Positions 22,468 to 30,721 of a stretch of DNA of 64,000 nucleotides are shown here, piece after piece; within the stretch, counting starts at the first letter, position 1, and each line of letters begins with the position of its first letter. Location of the stretch: positions 1 through 64,000 of IMG/VR virus record IMGVR_UViG_3300045135_002242; one strand, 5' to 3'. The DNA comes from a virus. A program made the position numbers and the translations under genes. A model generated the notes under the pieces. The model had not been told where the DNA came from, did no database searches, and saw nothing but the letters and a program-made list of their open reading frames with translations.

Positions 22468-22543
22468 GGTTCTGTGGTGTAAAGGTTAGCACAAAGCGCT
22501 CATAACGCTTCAGGTCTGAGTTCAAGTCTCGGCGGAACTACCA
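22468..22543 (+). tRNA. tRNA-Met (CAU)
   Basis: 76 nt with encoded CCA. Acceptor GGTTCTG/CGGAACT (two G-T pairs). Anticodon stem AAGCG/CGCTT, loop CTCATAA, anticodon CAT. The anticodon alone cannot separate elongator Met from Ile2, where the C is modified to lysidine. Confidence 0.88.
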
Positions 22544-22553
22544 AAATCAGATT

Positions 22554-22626
22554 CTGTATCCCAGCCCGGTAGAATAGCAGACTCATATTATGTCAGTCGT
22601 AGGTCCAAATCCTACTACGCAGACCA
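22554..22626 (+). tRNA. possible degenerate tRNA with CAU anticodon
   Basis: The T arm is clear (GTAGG, loop TCCAAAT, CCTAC) and ends in an encoded CCA. The anticodon arm can be drawn as GCAGA, loop CTCATAT, TATGT with one G-A mismatch, giving anticodon CAT. The acceptor (CTGTATC against TACGCAG) has two mismatches, and the D arm is poor. It may be a decaying tRNA or one with unusual folding. Confidence 0.4.
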
Positions 22627-22633
22627 ACATGGT

Positions 22634-22678
22634 ACTGATGAATAACAGGAAAGCATCAGTTAAATCGCACATATGTGC
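22634..22678 (+). repeat. stem-loop and 12-nt palindrome after the tRNAs
   Basis: ACTGATG (22634-22640) pairs with CATCAGT (22654-22660). A perfect palindrome GCACATATGTGC follows at 22667-22678. The first stem resembles the one at 22341-22375. The rest of 22679-22739 shows nothing beyond a weak AGAGGTAG box before the next ATG. Confidence 0.45.
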
Positions 22679-22739
22679 TCCTGTGTGTAGAGCCCACCAC
22701 TTTCTTAAAATTACATAAACTTAAACTAGAGGTAGTTAC

Positions 22740-22940
22740 ATGGACGATTATCTTTCCGAGAAAGCTTTTGCTGATTGGTTTTACCAAAAAAGTAACAGCC
22801 AAGAAACTAAAACAGTAAACCTAGTTGATAATAAACTAGATGAAGTAACTAAGTGGGTAGAAGACTTAGCAAAAACCTCTTTTAAAGCAGGTTACAGGGT
22901 AGGACATACCTCAGCCAAACAACAATTTAAACGTCATTAA
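22740..22940 (+). CDS. small hypothetical protein (66 aa)
   Basis: GAGGTAG precedes the ATG. Charged and helical, with a Lys/His-rich end (AKQQFKRH). First protein gene after the tRNA cluster. Not recognised. Confidence 0.6.
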   Translation: MDDYLSEKAFADWFYQKSNSQETKTVNLVDNKLDEVTKWVEDLAKTSFKAGYRVGHTSAKQQFKRH

Positions 22941-22952
22941 ATCAGGTATATT

Positions 22953-23234
22953 ATGGCAAGAGCACAAGTAAGGGTAAATAAAGAGCTATATTTTGATATA
23001 ACAGCTACGGTAGCCGCAACACCTTTTAAACAGCCAAGTATTGTTTACGGAATGCCCGCGTTTATTGAATACGACAATATTGACGTTCAAGAACTTGAAA
23101 TTAATGGTATTAGTATCGACTTAAAAAAATTAAAAAAAGCAGGGTTTAAAGACTTAGCGGAGTTGTTTACTGAATTTGTAGAAGAACAGATTGATGACAT
23201 AGATGACTACGAATGGGACTTTATTGACTACTAG
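22953..23234 (+). CDS. hypothetical protein (93 aa)
   Basis: A beta-rich N-terminal half (ARAQVRVNKELYFDITATVA) and a very acidic C-terminus (EEQIDDIDDYEWDFIDY). No family recognised. Confidence 0.6.
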   Translation: MARAQVRVNKELYFDITATVAATPFKQPSIVYGMPAFIEYDNIDVQELEINGISIDLKKLKKAGFKDLAELFTEFVEEQIDDIDDYEWDFIDY

Positions 23235-23242
23235 GAAATTAT

Positions 23243-23656
23243 ATGAAATATACTATCTTTTCAATTGATAATCACACTGATTGGCACACTAGCGCAAAGT
23301 TTATGCGGTATGTAGATGAAATTACTGCTATGAATAAAGTTAAAGGCAACTTTATTCAATGCGTAGGTTCTTGGGAGAATACTATTGAGCCCTCCTTTAT
23401 TTGCAGAACTGACGACTTCCTCAACTATCTTCTTCCTAGTGGTTATTTAGATAACCAGTCATGCGTACTGCAAGTCTCTGAGTGTAATAAACAATATGCA
23501 CAACTTTTATCTATTCCTGACCTGGTACCTCATTATATTGGTTCTTTGAAATGCGTACCAAAGGAAGAAGCACTAAAACACAGCGCATGGACCTACCGTC
23601 CTGATATTAATCAATATTGGATTACTGTAAAAGAAAATCCAGATCGTTATCAATAG
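23243..23656 (+). CDS. hypothetical protein (137 aa)
   Basis: A mixed alpha/beta soluble protein (YTIFSIDNHTDWHTSAKF at the start) with five Cys. I do not recognise it. It is followed closely by the phosphoribosyltransferase-like gene. Confidence 0.6.
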   Translation: MKYTIFSIDNHTDWHTSAKFMRYVDEITAMNKVKGNFIQCVGSWENTIEPSFICRTDDFLNYLLPSGYLDNQSCVLQVSECNKQYAQLLSIPDLVPHYIGSLKCVPKEEALKHSAWTYRPDINQYWITVKENPDRYQ

Positions 23657-23667
23657 AGGTATATGTT

Positions 23668-24048
23668 ATGGTCCGTATAGTAAGTGAAAATGAATTTAGA
23701 GAAGTATTTTGCGCTAAACTAGACGAAGTAAAAAACAAATTTGATTATGTAACAGGTCCAGGACGTAGTGGAGCAGTAGCAGCTGTATACGCTTCTCATT
23801 ATCTTGGTTTGCCGTTTCTGCCTTATAAGTCAAAAATAGAAAACAAAAAACCTCTTATTGTTGACACCGCTATGATGACTGGCAAAACTCTACGCAAAGC
23901 GTCTAAATTTTACAATAACGCCCCTTATGTCTATGCATATCTTGAAGGGCCCCGAGTTAAATTTTGGTATGAAAAACTATCAGCTGTTCGTGAAAGAGGT
24001 CATGAATATCCTAATAGCACCAAAAGTAAAAATCTGAAAACACAATGA
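23668..24048 (+). CDS. phosphoribosyltransferase-like protein
   Basis: 126 aa. The type I phosphoribosyltransferase pattern is visible: VTGPGRSGAVAAVYASHYLG in the N-terminal half and PLIVDTAMMTGKTLRKA, which matches the PRPP-binding loop (acidic pair, then T-G-x-T). It is small compared with full enzymes (about 180 aa). The start at ATG 23668 follows GAGGTA. The base substrate cannot be told from sequence. It may act in nucleotide salvage. Confidence 0.7.
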   Translation: MVRIVSENEFREVFCAKLDEVKNKFDYVTGPGRSGAVAAVYASHYLGLPFLPYKSKIENKKPLIVDTAMMTGKTLRKASKFYNNAPYVYAYLEGPRVKFWYEKLSAVRERGHEYPNSTKSKNLKTQ

Positions 24049-24428
24049 CCCCTACTTTAACTTGTTTAGCTTTAGCTGCTTACATGGAAGCACGACAACA
24101 TTACAAAACTCCAGACGCTATGGCAGCTGTAGTAGCCGTTGTACTGAATAGGGCAAAAGACCCTAGGTGGCCTGACACTCCCTGCAAAGTAATTGCAGAG
24201 CCTGGGCAATTCCCTTGGTACACTACTGTAAAACGCCCAGCTACTAAGGGTGCTCCAGATGAATGGGCTTGGAAAGTTGCTGTAGACGTTGCAAAAGATA
24301 AGCACTTCGGTATTACATCAACACATTTTCATACTGTCGGAAAACCACAACATTGGGCTAACGCATACAAATTTGACGGTATAATTGGTGGTAACGCGTT
24401 TTATACAAACAATACTAAATGGAAATAG
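24045..24428 (+). CDS. SleB-type cell wall hydrolase, candidate endolysin
   Basis: 127 aa. It fits the Hydrolase_2/SleB family: LALAAYMEARQ (catalytic Glu region), AMAAVVAVVLNRAKDPRWP, CKVIAEPGQFPWY, and a C-terminal HWANAYKFDGIIGGNAFYTN. Such enzymes are lytic transglycosylases that cut the glycan strand. There is no clear signal peptide, so a holin would be needed for access to the wall. It overlaps the phosphoribosyltransferase-like gene (ATGA). Endolysin role inferred. Confidence 0.8.
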   Translation: MTPTLTCLALAAYMEARQHYKTPDAMAAVVAVVLNRAKDPRWPDTPCKVIAEPGQFPWYTTVKRPATKGAPDEWAWKVAVDVAKDKHFGITSTHFHTVGKPQHWANAYKFDGIIGGNAFYTNNTKWK

Positions 24429-24459
24429 ATACAAAAATGTAATAGTAAAAGGGTATTAA

Positions 24460-24603
24460 ATGCTACGTGACTGGTTAGGTAGAGTACTAATAGGTCTTGG
24501 GTTTCTAATAGTTACAGAAAAATACGCTGACAACTTTATTGAAGCTATACGTAAAAATCCTTACGATCCTAAACGTATAGTAGAAGCATGGAGAGGTAAC
24601 TAG
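24460..24603 (+). CDS. 47-aa peptide with hydrophobic N-terminus
   Basis: MLRDWLGRVLIGLGFLIV start, one weak transmembrane or amphipathic segment, then a charged tail. It ends in TAG, whose G begins the next GTG. It directly follows the lysis-enzyme-like gene, so a holin or spanin-related role is conceivable but unproven. Confidence 0.5.
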   Translation: MLRDWLGRVLIGLGFLIVTEKYADNFIEAIRKNPYDPKRIVEAWRGN

Positions 24604-24782
24604 TGTCAAATACTGACAAACTAAAAACATCAAATTTTATTTATGACAATCTTCATCAGTGCTTTTTATTAAATGTTCCAGAAGAAGTTCTTCAAAAAGT
24701 AAATTGGAAATTGTGTGATGATCTAGCTTGGTGTTTTAAAAATAATAAAGTTTATATAAAAACTATGAGAAAAAATGAATAA
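24603..24782 (+). CDS. small hypothetical protein (59 aa), GTG start
   Basis: GTG overlaps the upstream TAG, and the stop overlaps the next ATG (TAATG). Soluble, with LNVPEEVLQKVNWKLCDDLA. Coupling on both sides supports it. Function unknown. Confidence 0.5.
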   Translation: MSNTDKLKTSNFIYDNLHQCFLLNVPEEVLQKVNWKLCDDLAWCFKNNKVYIKTMRKNE

Positions 24783-25075
24783 TGTATAACTATGTAACCA
24801 TTGAAGATTGGGATATTGACTTTGATGAAGGCACAGCAGAATTTACTATCGATAATAGTGCTGAAGAAGATTCTTTTATGTCTGTAAAAGTGACCTTAGA
24901 GCAATACCCAAACTATGATAACCCTATTTGTGTAATTGAAGAAATTACAGAATGTCGGGAGACAGGGCAAAACGGTAGAGATACCCAAGTTTTTAATCTT
25001 TCCGACGCAAAAATTGACATAATTAATGATATTCTGACTTCAGAATACTCTAAATACTTAACAGGATTAAAATGA
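24782..25075 (+). CDS. acidic hypothetical protein (97 aa)
   Basis: A strongly acidic beta-rich protein (VTIEDWDIDFDEGTAEFTID). It overlaps the thioredoxin-like gene by 4 nt. Not recognised. Confidence 0.6.
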   Translation: MYNYVTIEDWDIDFDEGTAEFTIDNSAEEDSFMSVKVTLEQYPNYDNPICVIEEITECRETGQNGRDTQVFNLSDAKIDIINDILTSEYSKYLTGLK

Positions 25076-25317
25076 AACTACTAAAATTTTACGCAGAATG
25101 GTGTAACCCTTGCAAAAAGCTTACAGAAATGCTTGAAACTGTTACACTTCCTTATGAAATTGAAGAAGTAAATATCGATGAACATATGGACAAAGCTCTA
25201 CAATTTAACGTAAGAACAGTGCCTGCTATGGTTCTTGTAAATGAATATGATGCAGTAGTTAACCGTATGACAGGGTTGCCTGCTAACGCCCAAGAACTTG
25301 TAGACACTTTTAAATAG
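25072..25317 (+). CDS. thioredoxin-like protein
   Basis: 81 aa, one thioredoxin-fold domain. FYAEWCNPCKKL carries the redox Cys pair (WCxPC), and VRTVPAMVLV contains the cis-proline. It is shorter than E. coli thioredoxin (109 aa), as is usual for phage versions. It could reduce the phage's class I ribonucleotide reductase (43325-46091), whose large subunit ends in CLACEG. Confidence 0.88.
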   Translation: MKLLKFYAEWCNPCKKLTEMLETVTLPYEIEEVNIDEHMDKALQFNVRTVPAMVLVNEYDAVVNRMTGLPANAQELVDTFK

Positions 25318-25327
25318 GTTACGAGAA

Positions 25328-25588
25328 ATGATTGATGTTTTAGGCCACCCTATTATTAAAGGGGCAAAAGTACTTACTAGCCACTACAGTAGCCCCAATA
25401 TGAACTACGTTACAACAGTTAAAAAAGTTAATAAAAAAACGGTAGTAGTAAAACTTCCTGTGCTAAGGTGGAATAATTTTTCATGGGAATCTGACTGGCG
25501 TGATGTAAAAAGAACTCCTGATAAAGTTGTTGTAATTACCAATCAGCTGGCGTACAACAAAAAACAGTACCCAGAGTATATTCTATAA
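25328..25588 (+). CDS. KOW/SH3-like small protein with PE tail (86 aa)
   Basis: The N-terminal half suggests a beta barrel (GHPIIKGAKVLTSHYSS, TTVKKVNKKTVVVKL), then WESDWRDVKR and a helical end KQYPEYIL. The next gene shares its layout, so the two look like diverged duplicates. Function unknown. Confidence 0.6.
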   Translation: MIDVLGHPIIKGAKVLTSHYSSPNMNYVTTVKKVNKKTVVVKLPVLRWNNFSWESDWRDVKRTPDKVVVITNQLAYNKKQYPEYIL

Positions 25589-25818
25589 TGCATGACGCTA
25601 TTAATCAACCTGTCCAAATAGGAGATGTTGTGGCCTATAAAACAACATACTCATCTAAAATAGTTTTGGGGTATATTACTAAAGTAACTCCTAAAGGAGC
25701 TACAATTAGTCTTTTTAGCCAGCCAGACCGTAAAATTAACCGAAGTTCTGACAACTTTATAAAAATTAATTATCAATGGAAAAAATTTAAACAAGAACAT
25801 CCGGAGGCTTTTATATGA
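25588..25818 (+). CDS. KOW/SH3-like small protein with PE tail (76 aa)
   Basis: Starts at the upstream stop. It shares the order of its neighbour: QPVQIGDVVAYKT, GYITKVTPKGATISL, a basic helix and the tail EHPEAFI. Overlaps the helicase-primase start. Confidence 0.6.
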   Translation: MHDAINQPVQIGDVVAYKTTYSSKIVLGYITKVTPKGATISLFSQPDRKINRSSDNFIKINYQWKKFKQEHPEAFI

Positions 25819-26336
25819 GTATGCTAGTACAAACTAAAGAGCTACTTGCCCAACAAGGAGCTTTTAGCGGTGAGCAAAATCAACATCTTGCTGACGTAGT
25901 AAACGCCATTAGTTTTCCTACAATTAATCCAAGGATGAAAGCCGTAGTAGGGGTAGCCCAAATTACAGCTTTTGCTAGTCAATTCAGACGAAATATTGAA
26001 CTTTGGGACGAAGCTACTGAAGTACCAGTAAATGCTATTTCATTCGTAATTACAGGGTCAGGTGCAGGTAAAGACTCTTCTGTAAAAGCAGCCCGTAAGT
26101 GCTTTAAAAGCGGTTACGCCCTTATTGAACAAGCTTCTAACCAAAAAGCTATTCAGCTTGCCATAGAACAAGCAAAAGAAGAAAAGCAGACAAACCCTCA
26201 AGACGAAGCTATTTACCGTCCTTACCTTAAACCAGTGCCCCCTATTGATATTATGCCTACTACAGGCCCAGGGCTTATTCAGCATATTAATGATATTGGA
26301 GATATTGGCCTAGGGGCAGGTTTTATGTACTCTGGT
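25815..26336 (+). CDS. helicase-primase, exon 1
   Basis: 174 codons before a group I intron. The first exon holds a RecA-like P-loop, VITGSGAGKDSSVKAA (Walker A, residues 81-89), with the layout of DUF3987-type helicases. It ends at Gly-174 (YSG); joining to 27588 restores the reading frame as SGEFSDELAY. The spliced protein would be 753 aa, in the position of N4 gp42. Without splicing a TAA follows at once. It starts 10 nt after a GGAGG box and overlaps the previous gene. Confidence 0.78.
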
Positions 26337-26646
26337 TAACGTAAGTAGTTGTAAATCTTTTGATAGCAGTTAAGATGAGAATAAACAAATGATATTTTCT
26401 GCGATCTTTAGAGTAGCATACTATGTTACATAGCCCCTCTACATGGTGACATGTAGTTTGCAGTTCTCTAATTGCTGGGAACCCTTTAGAGCCCCACAGA
26501 CTCCCCTAAGCAGTAATGTGTTAGGTATAGTAAAACTAGTGAGGATTAGGCAATCAGCAGCGAAGCTTCCTATTAGGAAGAACGTTCAACGACTATCGCG
26601 TAAGCGAGTACACCTAAGTAGGTGGAAACGGGAACTATGTTTGGTG

Positions 26647-26675
26647 TTGACTTTATTTACTTAAGTACGTATAAT
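26647..26675 (+). promoter_or_regulatory. sigma70 promoter of the intron 1 endonuclease
   Basis: TTGACT (26647-26652), 17 nt, TATAAT (26670-26675), about 33 nt before the GTG of the HNH gene. A near-consensus host promoter inside the intron. Confidence 0.78.
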
Positions 26676-26708
26676 AACGACATTAAGTTAAATATATAAG
26701 GAAACACT

Positions 26709-27518
26709 GTGAAAGAAATCTGGAAACCTGTAAAAGGTAGAGAAGACTTTTACGAAGTATCAAATACTGGAAAAGTTAGATCTTTAGTAGGTAGATACAA
26801 AAGTAAAGAAATATTTGAGTTAAAGCAGTATGTAAATAAAAAAGGTTATTGTTCGTTAGACTTAGCTATGCCAGAACTGAAAAAATATTCAGTACATAGG
26901 TTAGTAGCAGAAACTTTCTGTGATAAACCTGAAGGGCATAATGTAGTAAACCATATAGACAATAACCCCAGTAATAATATTTATACAAACCTTGAGTGGA
27001 CTACGTATAGTGGAAACCTGAAACACGCACAAAATCAAGGACGTTTATTTAACGCCCAGTCTAAAGGCGGTAAAGTTACAGGTAAACGAGCATCAGAAGC
27101 CCTATTTACAGCTACTACAGAAATGGTAGGCAAAGAGTATGGCAGTCTTACTGTAATATCTGAAGGTTCAGTAGTAAAATACAAAAACGCTAATAGACCA
27201 CGACTAGTATGCAAATGCACTTGCGGTACAGAAAGTGAATATTGCAAAATACAGCTAGAAAAAAGCAAAGTCACTAAATGCAAAACTTGTGCATCAAAGC
27301 AACTTGGGTATGAAAGACGTAAAAAACGCATACAAGAGTTGGCCAATACTGCCGCAGGTAACTTAGTATTTACAGGTATTAGCACAAACTCAAATAAACT
27401 GGATATGAAAGACGTAAAAGTGCAATTATATAACATTACTACTAATGAATATGAATGGCACTCTTACAGAAAAGCAACCAGTTCCAGATTTCTTAATAAA
27501 CATAAAGATATAGTCTAG
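26709..27518 (+). CDS. HNH homing endonuclease (NUMOD4 type), intron 1
   Basis: 269 aa, GTG start with AAGGAAAC upstream. A NUMOD4-like start EIWKPVKGREDFYEVSNTGK, then the HNH centre VHRLVAETFC and NVVNHIDNNPSNNIYTNLEW (His-Asn and the Asn-rich loop). A C-terminal Cys region (CKCTCGTESE, CKTCASK) could be a zinc-binding DNA-recognition part. It would cut intron-less alleles and drive intron spread. Its own sigma70 promoter lies upstream. The stop codon sits in the intron's S element. Confidence 0.9.
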   Translation: MKEIWKPVKGREDFYEVSNTGKVRSLVGRYKSKEIFELKQYVNKKGYCSLDLAMPELKKYSVHRLVAETFCDKPEGHNVVNHIDNNPSNNIYTNLEWTTYSGNLKHAQNQGRLFNAQSKGGKVTGKRASEALFTATTEMVGKEYGSLTVISEGSVVKYKNANRPRLVCKCTCGTESEYCKIQLEKSKVTKCKTCASKQLGYERRKKRIQELANTAAGNLVFTGISTNSNKLDMKDVKVQLYNITTNEYEWHSYRKATSSRFLNKHKDIV

Positions 27519-27587
27519 TCTTATGTGAAAGCATAAGCTGCGTGTAATGACGCGAGGGTAGATTAACGACCTACCCTGAATATAACG

Positions 27588-29327
27588 GAATTTTCGGATG
27601 AACTGGCCTATAACCAAGATATGGTAGAGAATATCAAAACTCTGTCAGAAATTTATGATACCGGAGATAAAGAAGTTAAATACACAAAAACTGTAGAAAA
27701 CAGGTCAAAAGCTATTACCGGCCAACCTGTATCTGCTTTGTTTGTTGGATCTCCTGGGCATATCCTTTACGACGAAGGCACAAAGAAAAAGTTTTACATT
27801 GCTTTTATGTCCAAACTAGCTAGACGAAGCTGGTTTTGTTACGCTCCTGATAAAATAGAAGAAAAAGCATTTGATACTATCGAAGAGCTTTGGGACTATG
27901 AAGAAGCTATTGAGACAAAGTCTAAGCAAGCTCGCGTAGGTTTAGACCTAACTAGCCATGCTATTGCTGAATACAACTTAGAAAAACATGGACAAAACAT
28001 TACTGTTTCTAAAGAAGTAGAACGGCTATATAAAGTTTACAAACGATACAATAATGACTTAGCAGACCTTCTTCCCAACCAAGACTCCACTTATGCTCTT
28101 ATTAGAAGACATCTGCAATGGAAAGCACTAAAACTAGCGGGCGCTTTTACTATTATGAGCTGCCAAGATGAAATTACCTCTAAGGCTTTTATCGAAGCTA
28201 TTAGATTTTGTGAGATCTTAGATAAAGACATGGAAGTATTCGAAAGGGACCTGAATAAGTCCCCACACGAGCTTCTAGTAGATTTTTTTCGTACCAAAAC
28301 TTTGGTGGATGGTGCTTCAGAAATTAGTACTCATGACCTTAAAAAGCAAGGTTTTATGAATAATGTTACTAAAACTAAGCTCAAAGAAATGGTAGCTCTT
28401 TGTGCAGGTTACGATAGAAACTCTGTGTATTCAGTTGTTAATGATGGCTCTGCTATTCGTTATGAGCCTATTATTAAAACAGACTCTATTAATGTCACTT
28501 ACAAAGAGATTGACTGTACCGCACTAAATTCAGCTATTAAACAAAAAAACTACGAAAAAACCAGACAAGCTAAACAGGATATTGCAGCAACAGTAAACTA
28601 TGGCTTTGAAAATGCAACCACTAGTTTTGCCAAACTGCCTTTAATGCTTAAGCAAGACTACGCGTATTCACCATTTAAATTTAAAGACGGTATTAGGCGT
28701 AAAGAAAACTTAGAATCTGGTACAAAATGGGTAGTACTTGATATCGACGACTCTTTACTTTCTGCTGAAGAAGCTCATATGATGCTTGGAGATATAAACC
28801 ATCATATTGCTCTTACCAGCGACAACAGCAACCAATTTAAGTTTAGGGTGCTACTGGAGCTAGATTCTGAAGTCTACCTAGATTCTCTAACTTGGAAGCA
28901 TTTTTATTTAAAAATTGCAGACGACTTAGGCTTAAGAGCAGATCCTCTTCCTCAAGCCCAAATTTTTTACTCTTATGCAAATAGGACCATATATAGTAAT
29001 ACAGAAGCTGATCCGATCGAAACTCGAGATTACTTAATGTATGCAAAAGATAAGGCATCCGAAAAAGAAGTGCAAAACAAGGTTATGACTAATGCGCAAA
29101 AACGTGCGCAGCTGCAAGACCCTGTAACTACTTTTGAGTATGCTTTTGAAGCTAGGTATGGAGAAGGCTCTCGTAACATGTATCGTATGATGCGACATGC
29201 ACAAGACTTAGGAGCCTCCTTAGAAGAGGTATTACAACTTTTAGAAGACGTAAATGACTACTGGGATAACCCTATGCCACAAGATCGTCTTGACAAGCTT
29301 AAAGAGCAAGGAACTAGGCTCTTTTAA
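27588..29327 (+). CDS. helicase-primase, exon 2
   Basis: 579 residues after the intron. The first part (SDELAYNQDMVENIKTLSEI) continues the helicase domain, with GQPVSALFVGSPGHILYDEG and a later helical region. The C-terminal half looks like an archaeo-eukaryotic primase module: VVLDIDDSLL (Asp-x-Asp, near residue 558 of the spliced protein), HHIALTSDNS and FKFRVLLELDSE, matching D-x-D, T-x-S-x-S and R-V-x-L-x-x-D patterns of plasmid and phage primases. So helicase precedes primase in one chain, as inferred. In N4 the comparable protein supports replication with gp39 polymerase. Confidence 0.75.
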   Translation, partial: EFSDELAYNQDMVENIKTLSEIYDTGDKEVKYTKTVENRSKAITGQPVSALFVGSPGHILYDEGTKKKFYIAFMSKLARRSWFCYAPDKIEEKAFDTIEELWDYEEAIETKSKQARVGLDLTSHAIAEYNLEKHGQNITVSKEVERLYKVYKRYNNDLADLLPNQDSTYALIRRHLQWKALKLAGAFTIMSCQDEITSKAFIEAIRFCEILDKDMEVFERDLNKSPHELLVDFFRTKTLVDGASEISTHDLKKQGFMNNVTKTKLKEMVALCAGYDRNSVYSVVNDGSAIRYEPIIKTDSINVTYKEIDCTALNSAIKQKNYEKTRQAKQDIAATVNYGFENATTSFAKLPLMLKQDYAYSPFKFKDGIRRKENLESGTKWVVLDIDDSLLSAEEAHMMLGDINHHIALTSDNSNQFKFRVLLELDSEVYLDSLTWKHFYLKIADDLGLRADPLPQAQIFYSYANRTIYSNTEADPIETRDYLMYAKDKASEKEVQNKVMTNAQKRAQLQDPVTTFEYAFEARYGEGSRNMYRMMRHAQDLGASLEEVLQLLEDVNDYWDNPMPQDRLDKLKEQGTRLF

Positions 29328-29363
29328 AACAATAAGCATATATTTATGTTAACAGGATAAACT

Positions 29364-29711
29364 ATGAACCAACAACACTACAAAAGTAACGTAAAAGCGA
29401 CTTCTGGCGATGTAACTACTACAGGCTTTAGTATTGACGTCAATGAGTCTATGTTCCAACTTCTTACCTCAAACGTTTATAACGATACTGTTCTCGCTGT
29501 TATGCGAGAATGGTCTACAAATGCCTGTGATGCCTGCTTGCAGGCAGGTAAAGAAGTAATTTATGATGTGCATATCCCTACTCCAGAAGAACCGACATTT
29601 TTTGTAAGAGACTATGGAACAGGTTTATCCCCTGATGACATTGTGGGGCTGTTTAGCCAACTAGGGGCTTCTACTAAAAGAAACTCCAGCCAGTTGAATG
29701 GCACCCTGGGT
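29364..29711 (+). CDS. rIIA-like GHKL ATPase, exon 1
   Basis: 116 codons. The Bergerat ATP-binding motifs are here: VMREWSTNACDA (N box with Glu49, Asn53, Asp56) and VRDYGTGLSP (Asp83-x-Gly-x-Gly). It ends in SSQLNGTLG, in the middle of the ATP-lid motif. Removing the intron gives GTLGIGRMAGLA, as expected for the family. In T4 rIIA acts in the inner membrane to exclude or block other phages. N4 has rIIA/rIIB-like genes in this position. Confidence 0.82.
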
Positions 29712-30027
29712 TAACGTATATAACTATTAGTTTTTACTGTATTAGGCATGATGAAAATAAACAAATGATAATGCTTAAAAGGTAAAAAGAGTAGATATGT
29801 TACATAGCCCCTGTATATAGTAATATATACAAGCAAATCTCTCTAATTGACGGGAAACTCCTTATAGCTTACAGCACTCCCTGCCACAGTAATGATGGTA
29901 GTATAGTAAAAGAATGTAAGATTGGACAATCCGCAGCCAAGGGTCCTATAGGATCAAGGTTCAACGACTAGCCGAAAGGCGTAGAGCTTAAGTAAGTTCG
30001 AAATGGGAGATACCCTTAGATAAGTCC

Positions 30028-30056
30028 TTTACAAGTAGTACATTTAATGGTATACT
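30028..30056 (+). promoter_or_regulatory. sigma70 promoter of the intron 2 endonuclease
   Basis: TTTACA (30028-30033), 17 nt, TATACT (30051-30056), 26 nt before the HNH start. Confidence 0.75.
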
Positions 30057-30082
30057 TGAGTTTTTATTGGGGGACTAATCAA

Positions 30083-30721
30083 ATGCAAGAAATTTACAAA
30101 GATATAAAAGGTTTTGAAGGATATTATAAAATATCTAATCTAGGGAATGTAAAATCTCTTGGAGCATATAATAACAGGAAAGAAAAACTTCTTGTTCAAG
30201 AAAATGCAAAAAGTAAAAATACATCATATAAACGAGTAAAATTGCACAAAGATGGCAAAGTTACACGTTATCTAGTACATAGATTAGTGGCAATACATTT
30301 TTTAGATAATCCAGAACAAAAACCACAAGTTAATCATATTGATAATAATCCGTTAAATAATATTGTAACTAACCTAGAATGGTGTACTGGTTCAGAAAAC
30401 ATGCAACATTCTATAAAACAAGGCAGACAAAAGTATGTAACAGAATTAGCGATAGCTGCTATGGCTAAAGCTAATAAAGATAAAGTAAAACCTAAGTATA
30501 ATGCTTTAATTGGCAAAAATTTAAATGGTCGTATTTTACTTTCTTACATGTCTGAAAAAAAGCCTAATGGAAAACCACGTTACAAAGGCATATTTAGTTG
30601 TGCTAACTGCAATAAAGAATTTACCGCAGAAATGGATAGTTCTATAAAAAATATCAATAGAGAACAACCTTGTTATTGTAGATCTTGTACCAAGAAAAAT
30701 AAGGGTAAAGATATAGTCTAG
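30083..30721 (+). CDS. HNH homing endonuclease (NUMOD4 type), intron 2
   Basis: 212 aa. The start at ATG 30083 is set by GGGGGAC 7 nt upstream. QEIYKDIKGFEGYYKISNLG is NUMOD4. The HNH part reads VHRLVAIHFL and QVNHIDNNPLNNIVTNLEWC. The C-terminal half has SCANCNKEFTA and CYCRSCTKKN, a probable zinc ribbon. Different in detail from the intron 1 enzyme but of the same family. The last codons (KDIV, stop) overlap the intron S element, as in intron 1. Confidence 0.9.
   Translation: MQEIYKDIKGFEGYYKISNLGNVKSLGAYNNRKEKLLVQENAKSKNTSYKRVKLHKDGKVTRYLVHRLVAIHFLDNPEQKPQVNHIDNNPLNNIVTNLEWCTGSENMQHSIKQGRQKYVTELAIAAMAKANKDKVKPKYNALIGKNLNGRILLSYMSEKKPNGKPRYKGIFSCANCNKEFTAEMDSSIKNINREQPCYCRSCTKKNKGKDIV

Larger units (their letters stand above)
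26337..27587 (+). mobile_element. group I intron in the helicase-primase gene
   Basis: 1251 nt. Boundaries are set by frame restoration, the exon U at the 5' site and the terminal G at 27587. The catalytic core is recognisable: AATTGCTGGGAAC (P/Q region), GTTCAACGACTA (R) and AAGATATAGTCTAG (S). The HNH endonuclease ORF (26709-27518) lies between R and S, and its last codons overlap the S element. The intron is clearly homologous to the one at 29712-30790. Confidence 0.88.
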
